Source: DAIOHQ01 sp036744635 (lineage in GTDB: Bacteria > Planctomycetota > Phycisphaerae > Tepidisphaerales > Tepidisphaeraceae). Taken from it: DNA of 12,475 nucleotides. The stretch is from positions 1 through 12,475 of the forward strand of contig DAIOHQ010000140.1 in assembly GCA_036744635.1 (NCBI GenBank), read 5' to 3'. The position numbers and the translations under genes are program-made. The notes beneath the pieces are model-generated. The model was not told the origin of the DNA. It did no database searches and saw only the letters and a list, made by a program, of their open reading frames with translations. Below, piece after piece: positions 1-4,529 of this stretch; the first letter of the stretch is position 1; every line of letters begins with the position of its first letter.

Positions 1-252
1 CCGGGAGAGGGGGTAAAAGGTGGGGCCGCCACAAACAAGAGTTACACCCCGCTCAATCAATCTTGTCCATTTGGATGGCAGGAAACAAGGCAAATGTTCA
101 AATTTCGCCGGTCCGAAAAGATGAACGACTCTTTTGGTGCGGATTGCTCTAATGACCCGCGTTAGAGAATTTGAGCCGCGGAGGACGCCGAGAGGTTCGA
201 TCGCGAAGTGTTTCGTGTCTGCGAATGAATGTCGCTTCGCCGGCCGAGCTGT
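1..252. other. Intergenic region at window edge, no gene called
   Basis: No convincing gene lies here. Plus-strand frame 1 is open from the window edge to a TAG at 163-165, so the last 54 codons of a gene starting outside the window are possible. The translation has no recognisable motif. The stretch lies downstream of the small minus-strand gene that ends at 297. Confidence 0.4.
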
Positions 253-288
253 CACGGGCCGATGCCCGTGGTACGCCCCTTCGGGACG
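253..288 (-). repeat. REP-like pair of hairpins after the ubiD-operon end
   Basis: Two small stem-loops sit back to back just past the stop codon at 297. One is CACGGGC-CGAT-GCCCGTG (253-270), a perfect 7-bp stem with a 4-nt loop. The other pairs 274-279 with 283-288 around a 3-nt loop; its one mismatch becomes a G-U wobble in a minus-strand transcript. Neither is followed by a T tract, so this is better read as a REP-type palindrome that may stabilise the 3' end than as a classic terminator. The CACGGGC/GCCCGTG core recurs in the double palindrome at 12347-12404. Confidence 0.5.
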
Positions 289-296
289 CGTATCAG

Positions 297-659
297 TTAT
301 TCTCCCCGTCCTCCGCGGTTTCTATTTTCCAACGCATCGCCTTCCCCGCCCGTCTTCTCATCCCAGCGCACATCCACGTTATTCGAAAACATCCCCAGCA
401 TGCGCCCGCCACAGCGCACCCACGCCCGCCGCGTTCGCCCCTCTCCATCCTGCACCGTCACGTAGAACACCTGCTGGCCTTTGCCGCTCGTCCAGAAAAA
501 CGGCCCCTTGAAAAACGTCCGCCGCTGCCGGCGCAGGATCTGCAGATTGTTCTCCGCCGCCCAGCCGGTCAACAGCGAACTCGACTTGGAATATTGCCAC
601 ACCACCGACAGCGCCGCCAATGCCAGCATTACCCCAATGATGAGAAACCCATCGGTCAT
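297..659 (-). CDS. Small membrane-anchored protein coupled to UbiD-family gene
   Basis: A 120-residue protein of unknown function. Residues 4-23 form one hydrophobic helix close to the N-terminus, leaving a soluble basic domain with a WVRCGGRMLG segment (about 81-90) and a VDVRWDEK segment (about 96-103), and a Gly/Arg-rich tail. I chose the ATG at 659 over the upstream in-frame ATG at 680 because it overlaps the stop of the decarboxylase gene as TGATG, the usual sign of translational coupling. The context suggests co-expression with the decarboxylase. A role as membrane partner or assembly factor is only a guess. I do not recognise a named family. Confidence 0.7.
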   Translation of the reverse strand: MTDGFLIIGVMLALAALSVVWQYSKSSSLLTGWAAENNLQILRRQRRTFFKGPFFWTSGKGQQVFYVTVQDGEGRTRRAWVRCGGRMLGMFSNNVDVRWDEKTGGEGDALENRNRGGRGE

Positions 660-2227
660 CAAAACCCATATTCCTTCCACCGCCGCGTCACCAGCTCCCG
701 CGTCTTCTGGTCCATCTCCAATTCCTTCGGCCAGGTCCGCACCTTTCCCTCGGCCGCGAGTTTCACCGTCGCGTCAAACCCCATCTTGCTCCCCGCTCCC
801 AAATCCGGCGAGGCATGGTCCAGGATATCCACCGGGCCGTGCACGATCTCCGTATCCCGCTGCGGGTCGCAGTTGCTGAACAGGTGAAACAGCACATCCT
901 GCTCATCGTGGACGTTCACGTGCTCATCCACGACCACGATGAACTTGGTGAACGCCATCTGCCCCGCCCCCCAGATCGCGTGCATCACCCGCCGCGCCTG
1001 ATAGGGATATTCCTTGCGAATCTTCACGAACGCGCAGTTGTGAAACACGCCGGAGATCGGCAGCGAATAATCCACGATGTCGGGAATCAGCATGCGCAGC
1101 AGGGGCAGGAAAATCCGCTCGGTGGCCTTCCCTAAAAAGTAATCCTCCATCGGCGGCTTTCCCACGATCGTCGTGGGATAGATCGGGTCCTTGCGGTGGG
1201 TGATCGCCGTCACGTGAAACGCGTAATACCAGTCGGCCAGCGAATAAAACCCGGTGTGGTCGCCGAACGGGCCTTCCATCAGCCGCTCGGCCGGATCGAC
1301 GTACCCCTCGATGACGATCTCGGAATTGGCCGGCACCTGCATGTCGATGGTCTTGCACTGCACCAGCTCGATCCCCGTGCCATTCAGGAATCCCGCGAAC
1401 AGCGTCTCATCGATCCCCGGCGGCAGCGGCGCGGTGGCCGCGTAGGGCAGCACCGACTCGCCCCCCAGCGCCACCGCCATCGGCATTTTCTGTCCGCGCT
1501 TCTGCCACAGCCGATAGTGCCGGGCGCCGTCGTGGTGCATGTGCCAGTGAACGGCGCACTTGTTCCTGGTGAACTGCTGCACGCGGTACATCCCGATGTT
1601 GCGGTCACCATTCTCCGGATTCTTGGTGTAGATGCCTCCGAGCGTGATATACCTGCCGGTTCCGCGCTCGTTGACGCCCGCGGCCGCCGACTTGTCGAAC
1701 ACCTGCCCCGAATCCAGATTCCCATCCAGCGGCCAACACTGAATGATCGGCAGCCGCGTCAGGTCCACATCCGCCCCCTCGTGTATCACCTGCTGGCAAA
1801 TCCCACTGCGGACGATCTTCGGCGGATAGCTCCCCATCTTGATCAGCTCCGGCAGCTTCTTCATCTTCTCAATCAGCGTGGTGGGAATCTCCGGCTTGAC
1901 CAATTGCTGCACCCGCCCGGCCAGCGTCTCCAGATTCTCCGCCGCCGCCAGTCCCAGCGCCTGATTCACCCGCCAATAGCTTCCGAACGTGTTGATCGCG
2001 ACTGGAATATCCGAGCCTTCGACGTTTTCAAAGAGCAGCGCCCGCCCTCCGAGATTGGCCGCTCGATTGCGATCGAGTTCCTTGTGCCCATGCGGCGCCG
2101 AAGACTTGGAAACCCGATCCGCGATCTCGGAAATTTCCAGAATCGGTGACACCCGCGCCGACACCCGCATCAGCTCCCCGCTGCGATCCAACATCTCAAT
2201 AAAATCCCGAAGTGTCTCGGTGGCCAT
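659..2227 (-). CDS. ubiD: UbiD-family prenylated-FMN-dependent decarboxylase
   Basis: A 522-residue protein, close to the roughly 490-500 of classical UbiD. UbiD enzymes decarboxylate aromatic or unsaturated acids using prenylated FMN made by UbiX; the E. coli enzyme acts on 3-polyprenyl-4-hydroxybenzoate in ubiquinone synthesis. Visible family marks are NIGMYRVQ (210-217), where Asn210 and Arg215 align with the metal ligand and catalytic arginine; a His-rich HWHMHH stretch (227-232); Glu274 in GIDETLFAG; and EGPFGDHTGFY (318-328), where Glu318 and Asp323 occupy the two catalytic acid positions. The active site looks complete. I prefer the ATG at 2227 because the family's TLRDFIE opening follows at once; an in-frame GTG at 2278 adds 17 unlikely residues. 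Neither start has a strong ribosome-binding site. The substrate cannot be told: quinone-pathway and aromatic-degradation paralogs look alike, and no ubiX is in the window, so the symbol denotes the family. Confidence 0.93.
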   Translation of the reverse strand: MATETLRDFIEMLDRSGELMRVSARVSPILEISEIADRVSKSSAPHGHKELDRNRAANLGGRALLFENVEGSDIPVAINTFGSYWRVNQALGLAAAENLETLAGRVQQLVKPEIPTTLIEKMKKLPELIKMGSYPPKIVRSGICQQVIHEGADVDLTRLPIIQCWPLDGNLDSGQVFDKSAAAGVNERGTGRYITLGGIYTKNPENGDRNIGMYRVQQFTRNKCAVHWHMHHDGARHYRLWQKRGQKMPMAVALGGESVLPYAATAPLPPGIDETLFAGFLNGTGIELVQCKTIDMQVPANSEIVIEGYVDPAERLMEGPFGDHTGFYSLADWYYAFHVTAITHRKDPIYPTTIVGKPPMEDYFLGKATERIFLPLLRMLIPDIVDYSLPISGVFHNCAFVKIRKEYPYQARRVMHAIWGAGQMAFTKFIVVVDEHVNVHDEQDVLFHLFSNCDPQRDTEIVHGPVDILDHASPDLGAGSKMGFDATVKLAAEGKVRTWPKELEMDQKTRELVTRRWKEYGF

Positions 2228-2307
2228 CGAAGCATGGTAAAGACGCGGATGGGGTGTGACAAATGGCACCCCCGGCACCCGTTCGCCTTCATCAAAACAA
2301 AAATATT

Positions 2308-2336
2308 ATTCTATCTTGTATTCCCCTGTGATCCAA
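2308..2336 (-). promoter_or_regulatory. Possible promoter of the ubiD-family operon
   Basis: On the minus strand a weak -35 TTGGAT (2336-2331) is followed after 17 bp by a good -10 TAGAAT (2313-2308) in an AT-rich patch. Transcription would begin near 2301, leaving a leader of about 75 nt before the ATG at 2227. The -35 matches only three of six consensus bases. Confidence 0.35.
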
Positions 2337-2359
2337 GTATGGTTCGCTTTGGGAAATGG

Positions 2360-2394
2360 GAGTGCATCACACCAGGGAAGCTCACCATGCACTC
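2360..2394 (+). promoter_or_regulatory. Inverted repeat upstream of the LEERRMLS gene remnant
   Basis: GAGTGCAT (2360-2367) and ATGCACTC (2387-2394) are perfect 8-bp inverted copies with 19 bp between them, ending 18 bp before the ATG at 2413. The spacing suits a dimeric regulator on adjacent turns or a leader hairpin. No function is shown. Confidence 0.3.
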
Positions 2395-2412
2395 ACAATA
2401 CAGGGAGCCACC

Positions 2413-2724
2413 ATGTCGTTATCCTCTCGCCAAAATCGCAAGGGCAAGGACCGCGCAAATTCCACAGCGCCGCTCAATCGCGCAATCATGGAAACCCTGG
2501 AAGAGCGCCGCATGCTTTCCGCCGCCGCATTCCTCGGTACGGGAATAAATAAAGGTGACGCGAGCCTTTACACAGGAATGGATGATCGGGTACACTCTCT
2601 GCCATGCCTAGGTGAACTAATGGTTCGCGTCACCTTTATTTTAGCCGGAGATAAACACATTCCAGTCGGTTCCCGGCTCGACTGTGAGAGACAAGCGCCG
2701 CGCCGCCTCCGATACCATCTCTAA
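2413..2724 (+). pseudogene. Broken 5' end of a planctomycete surface/extracellular protein gene
   Basis: An ORF of 103 codons starts at an ATG with a good ribosome-binding site (AGGGAG, 2402-2407). Residues 1-40 are a typical planctomycete leader: a basic, Ser/Gln/Arg-rich head (SRQNRKGKDR), then LEERRMLSAAAFLGTG. This motif normally opens very large secreted or cell-surface proteins. About 45 codons in, at position 2547, the frame runs into the left arm of a 95-bp inverted-repeat element. From there it reads through non-coding repeat sequence and across a minus-strand ORF, so the remaining residues are not a plausible protein. The body of the gene is absent from the window. I read this as a gene truncated by insertion or by an associated rearrangement. 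The short peptide could still be made. Confidence 0.7.
2547..2641. repeat. MITE-like 95-bp inverted-repeat element
   Basis: The left arm at 2547-2566 and right arm at 2622-2641 are inverted copies matching at 19 of 20 positions, with an AAATAAAGGTGACGCG core and 55 bp of unrelated sequence between. It contains no gene. The AAGGTGACGC core is shared with the tandem repeat at 3802-3837, so both probably belong to one family. Motifs of this kind are often found near Y1/REP-associated tyrosine transposases in other bacteria; that link is from general knowledge and no such transposase is in the window. The element marks the point where the LEERRMLS reading frame loses sense, and its right edge supplies the TAA stop of the minus-strand ORF that begins at 2805. 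Confidence 0.65.
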
Positions 2725-2805
2725 AACGTCTGCCATGGTCTTTCCCAACAATGACATATCAGCGACCGCAGCCCTCCCAAGAGTGTCCGAAAGGGTCGGG
2801 TTCAT
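2641..2805 (-). CDS. Small ORF (54 aa) starting in repeat copy 1
   Basis: An ORF of 54 codons with a protein-like composition: an amphipathic helical stretch (GKTMADVLEMVSEAARRLSL, residues 21-40), then TVEPGTDWNVFISG. Its ATG is the last codon of repeat copy 1, 10 bp after a TACAAT -10 box, so the transcript would be almost leaderless. The TAA stop overlaps the right arm of the 95-bp element, so the C-terminus may be truncated by that element. A second in-frame ATG follows at residue 17. I recognise no family. It lies antisense to the tail of the broken surface-protein frame. Confidence 0.45.
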   Translation of the reverse strand: MNPTLSDTLGRAAVADMSLLGKTMADVLEMVSEAARRLSLTVEPGTDWNVFISG

Positions 2806-2848
2806 TTCGGCGGGTATTGTATTTTCGCCAATCCACTCCGTCTAGCAG
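2803..2848 (-). repeat. Promoter-bearing 46-bp repeat, copy 1
   Basis: On the minus strand this copy matches copy 3 at 41 of 46 positions. It carries TAGACG (2844-2839), a 17-bp spacer and TACAAT (2821-2816), ends in GCCGAAATG, and that ATG opens the 54-codon ORF. The stop codon of the preceding 106-codon ORF (2842-2844) falls inside its 5' part. Similarity to copy 3 continues a little past the ATG (a CCTTTCGGA stretch in both), with a 6-nt gap. Confidence 0.7.
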
Positions 2849-3162
2849 AGACTGAGTCGACCAGTCAGCTGGCCGATCCGCAATATCACGGCGCGTGCTT
2901 CAGCACGCTCGATTGCATTGAAGTGAGCCACCACAAGTATACTATTTCCTCGCCCTCGACTTCCGCTCAGCTGCGTCACACCCGAAGGTCGCCGCGCAAC
3001 AGCCTCAACGACGTCAAGCTCCACACTGATCTGCTCGGGTGCAACCGCTCCCGCTGACGCAACCAGTTCAACGGATACAAGGAGATGGCGATCGCTCAAT
3101 TCCTCGACGGTGGAAGTACAGCGCCAACCCCCCAAGTAACTCAAAGAATCTGAGTGCTGCAT
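2842..3162 (-). CDS. Hypothetical protein (106 aa) between repeat copies 1 and 2
   Basis: A 106-codon ORF lying between two copies of the promoter-bearing repeat, with its start about 60 bp downstream of copy 2 and its stop inside copy 1. The middle looks protein-like, with alternating hydrophobic and charged residues (RHLLVSVELVASAGAVAPE) and a second hydrophobic run (NSILVVAHF). An in-frame TGA two codons before the ATG fixes the start. The ribosome-binding site is poor and no family is recognisable. It could be a real small accessory gene, a fragment, or chance. Confidence 0.35.
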   Translation of the reverse strand: MQHSDSLSYLGGWRCTSTVEELSDRHLLVSVELVASAGAVAPEQISVELDVVEAVARRPSGVTQLSGSRGRGNSILVVAHFNAIERAEARAVILRIGQLTGRLSLC

Positions 3163-3218
3163 TTCTTGTCACCGAACGTGCCGAACAACAAACTGGAGCG
3201 CACGAAATGGCCAATGTC

Positions 3219-3264
3219 GACTTCGGCGGAGATTGTATTTTTGCCAACGCACTTCGTCCATCAG
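3219..3264 (-). repeat. Promoter-bearing 46-bp repeat, copy 2
   Basis: This is the closest relative of copy 3, with three mismatches in the first 43 bases. On the minus strand it keeps TGGACG (3260-3255), a 17-bp spacer and TACAAT (3237-3232). The terminal ATG of the other copies is GTC here, so no ORF opens directly. The nearest minus-strand ORF begins about 60 bp further on, at 3162. Confidence 0.7.
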
Positions 3265-3450
3265 GGAAGGTTGTCGCTCGGACCGGTGCGTGGACGGCCC
3301 GTCGGGCGGTGGCGGCTTAGGGGGGGCGTCCGCCTGGCTGGCGGATTGGGATTCGCTGCAGGACTGGCCGCGATTTCGCGGGATGTACCGGACCCCTTCC
3401 GCCCCGCGGAAAGGAAGTATACCGCCGCCACGGTCCGCTCCAGCAGCGGG
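3265..3450. other. Non-coding spacer with small palindromes
   Basis: No gene is apparent between the membrane-protein stop and repeat copy 2. Three short palindromes are visible: TCCGCC-TGGCT-GGCGGA (3329-3345), CCGCGA-TT-TCGCGG (3368-3381), and a Pu/Py-rich hairpin near 3396-3415. A TATACT box on the minus strand (3421-3416) has no good -35 partner. These may be REP-type debris. Confidence 0.35.
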
Positions 3451-3744
3451 TTATCCTGCGTTGTGGTCGCTCACCGGCTTGACCTCAAAACCGGCACGCG
3501 GGGAGCGACGGGACAGGATGAACAGCGCCGCCAGACAGAGTGCAGAAATCGTGAGGCACACGCCCGCCGCAACAAGGTTGACGCCGGCGGTGGTGTCTAC
3601 GAACACAATCTGACGCGGCGTCAATGGAAGCGTACCAATGCGGGCCCATATCAGATGCCGCACGCCAAAGAAGGCGGCGAACCCGATCGACCCCGCAAAG
3701 ATGATCCAAAGCACGAGCCGCATGAATTTCCGGTGGCGAGGCAT
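3451..3744 (-). CDS. Small two-helix membrane protein next to repeat copy 3
   Basis: A 97-residue protein with a basic N-terminus (MPRHRKFMR), a first transmembrane helix at about 9-28, a loop of about 24 residues containing charged and Pro residues (RIGTLPLTPRQ), a second helix at about 53-78, and a basic C-terminal tail (RRSPRAGFEVKP). The charge pattern suggests both ends face the cytoplasm. The ATG at 3744 lies about 24 bp after the -10 box of repeat copy 3; a second in-frame ATG at 3723 would drop seven residues. The frame opened by the repeat's own ATG (3757) overlaps this gene but encodes a Cys/Arg/His-rich string that looks like a shadow. No family is recognised. A role as an accessory, immunity or holin-like protein cannot be inferred. 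Confidence 0.6.
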   Translation of the reverse strand: MPRHRKFMRLVLWIIFAGSIGFAAFFGVRHLIWARIGTLPLTPRQIVFVDTTAGVNLVAAGVCLTISALCLAALFILSRRSPRAGFEVKPVSDHNAG

Positions 3745-3754
3745 CCGAAAGGTA

Positions 3755-3800
3755 CATTTCGGCGGGTATTGTATTTTCGCCAACGCACTTCGTCCATCAG
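3755..3800 (-). repeat. Promoter-bearing 46-bp repeat, copy 3
   Basis: Reference copy of the repeat. On the minus strand it has TGGACG (3796-3791), a 17-bp spacer, TACAAT (3773-3768), then CCGCCGAAATG ending at 3755. A weak hairpin (GGCG...CGCC, 13-nt loop) spans the -10 box. It lies just upstream of the two-helix membrane protein, and its other side abuts the tandem GGTGACG repeat at 3802. Confidence 0.72.
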
Positions 3801-3801
3801 T

Positions 3802-3837
3802 GAAAAATTTAAGGTGACGGAAAAATTTAAGGTGACG
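3802..3837. repeat. Tandem 18-bp repeat with GGTGACG core
   Basis: GAAAAATTTAAGGTGACG occurs twice in perfect tandem (3802-3819, 3820-3837). The AAGGTGACGC ending of the second copy is shared with the inverted-repeat arms at 2547-2641, suggesting one repeat family. The tandem abuts repeat copy 3 with a single base between them. Confidence 0.7.
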
Positions 3838-3985
3838 CACGTCGATTGCCAAATCGAGGTCAAGTGCCGCTGTGCTTGCGGACTCCCGACGGTGTGGCAT
3901 AAGCCAGCTTCTTGTCGGCCCAGCAAGGCTCGTAAATCATCCCCTCATATCCATCAAAACTTCGGCCAAATTGTGGAAATTTCTC

Positions 3986-4022
3986 TTGACATGTTGACTT
4001 TTCTCAAACAAAACCCTAACAT
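3986..4022 (+). promoter_or_regulatory. Possible promoter without an evident gene
   Basis: A perfect -35 TTGACA (3986-3991) overlaps a second candidate TTGACT (3994-3999). The latter has a 17-bp spacer and a -10 TAACAT (4017-4022) matching four of six bases. No convincing coding sequence follows for 500 bp, so it may be fortuitous, a relic, or drive a non-coding transcript. Confidence 0.3.
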
Positions 4023-4243
4023 ACCTCCAGCATCATCATCCTCGGCCATTCAAACCAAAGGGGGCTTCCAATGCCGCTGCCGACATCCCGAGTTTCCCGC
4101 AGTCGCCTCATCCCGCCCACTCCGCGCTCCCCACTCTGCACTTTGCACGCTGCACTTTCGCTCGAAATGTCCCACTCCCCAGCAAATTGCCTAAGTTCAC
4201 ACAATTCCACAACCACAGCAGCATCAATAACTAACGTCGAACC

Positions 4244-4271
4244 AATGTCCCAAAATGTCCCCAAATGTCCC
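4244..4271 (+). repeat. Three AATGTCCC repeats phased at 10 bp
   Basis: AATGTCCC begins at 4244, 4254 and 4264, exactly one helical turn apart, with a further lone copy at 4166-4173. Such phasing would place each site on the same face of DNA. It could be an operator cluster or part of another dispersed repeat. Confidence 0.5.
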
Positions 4272-4332
4272 ACATTTCAAAATCGCTTTTCCGCCGGTCC
4301 CAAGCGGCGGAACAATTTCATCTTTTTCCAGT

Positions 4333-4435
4333 GGCCGTCGAAGGGGTCAGGAACCTTTTGGGCCGTCGAAGGGGTCAGGAACCTTTTGTGCGAAGCACCC
4401 GCGGGGCCGTTCCGGCAAAAGGTTCCTGACCCCTT
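4333..4435. repeat. Palindromic repeat element with 28-bp tandem duplication
   Basis: A 28-bp unit is exactly duplicated in tandem (4333-4360 and 4361-4388). The 3' 20 bases of the second unit (4369-4388; core GGGGTCAGGAACC) reappear as a perfect inverted copy at 4416-4435, with a 27-bp spacer that itself holds a small GTGC-GAA-GCAC hairpin (4387-4397). The element can form a long stem-loop and contains no gene. Similar AGGTTCCTGACCCC palindromes are typically scattered through bacterial genomes and linked to REP-associated transposases; that link is from general knowledge. It sits about 95 bp upstream of the RNase HII-like gene. Confidence 0.75.
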
Positions 4436-4474
4436 TCTTCCAAATAATGTATTCCGGGGTAGCCAGATGTCAAG

Positions 4475-4506
4475 GAGTGACAAAGACAGGAGAGTGACAA
4501 AGACAG
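4475..4506 (+). repeat. Tandem GAGTGACAAAGACAG repeat
   Basis: A 15-bp unit occurs at 4475-4489 and again at 4492-4506. The second copy contributes the GTGACA -35 box of the promoter proposed for the downstream gene, so the promoter may have arisen from this repeat. Confidence 0.6.
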
Positions 4507-4521
4507 CTTCGGGCGTATACT
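4494..4521 (+). promoter_or_regulatory. Near-leaderless promoter of the RNase HII-like gene
   Basis: A -35 GTGACA (4494-4499, five of six bases) is followed after 16 bp by a -10 TATACT (4516-4521, five of six). The ATG begins only 8 nt after the -10 box, so transcription should start at or within a base or two of the start codon. This agrees with the absence of a ribosome-binding site. Confidence 0.55.
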
Positions 4522-4529
4522 CGCGCCCC

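Larger units (their letters stand above)
3838..4332. other. Gene-poor stretch upstream of the RNase HII-like gene
   Basis: No gene is called. Open frames cross it on both strands, but all have low-complexity, Ser/Pro/Cys-rich translations. It holds a promoter-like sequence (3986-4022), repeated CTGCACTTT near 4136-4159, and a phased AATGTCCC repeat (4244-4271). A plus ATG at 4071, preceded by a GGGGG run, opens a frame that runs on in phase into the downstream nuclease, but the translation passes through repeat elements. Confidence 0.45.

Noticed and set aside
1196..2149. A 317-codon plus-strand open frame opposite the UbiD-family gene
   Set aside because: The translation is Arg/His/Leu/Pro-rich without motifs, while the minus strand encodes a complete UbiD active site.
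2228..2278. GTG start at 2278 for the UbiD-family protein
   Set aside because: It adds 17 residues with no family similarity and has no better ribosome-binding site than the ATG at 2227.
3485..3757. A 90-codon frame opened by the ATG of repeat copy 3
   Set aside because: The translation is rich in Cys, Arg and His and overlaps the two-helix membrane protein, whose hydrophobic pattern is far more protein-like. The promoter could serve either frame.
2803..3800. Reading the 46-bp repeat as a coding motif, MDEVRWRKYNTRRN
   Set aside because: Several differences between copies change the amino acid in this frame, copy 1 loses the ATG, and the frames soon hit stops or unrelated sequence. The bases that stay fixed are those of the -10 box and the spacing.
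2803..3800. Integron gene-cassette array with the repeats as attC sites
   Set aside because: I could not find paired RYYYAAC and GTTRRRY ends in the repeats, they sit at ORF starts and not after stops, and no integrase gene is in the window. A divergent cassette system is not excluded.
3154..4194. A 346-codon plus-strand open frame
   Set aside because: It crosses two copies of the 46-bp repeat and the GGTGACG tandem, has a low-complexity basic translation, and opposes the more plausible membrane protein.
4016..4273. An 85-codon minus-strand open frame
   Set aside because: It begins inside the AATGTCCC repeats and consists largely of repeat-derived sequence. No ribosome-binding site or motif is visible.
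4071..4529. A 153-residue N-terminal extension of the RNase HII-like protein from an ATG with a GGGGG run upstream
   Set aside because: The extension reads through the phased AATGTCCC block, the 28-bp tandem element and the tandem 15-mer. The family motif begins exactly at the ATG at 4530, which has its own promoter.
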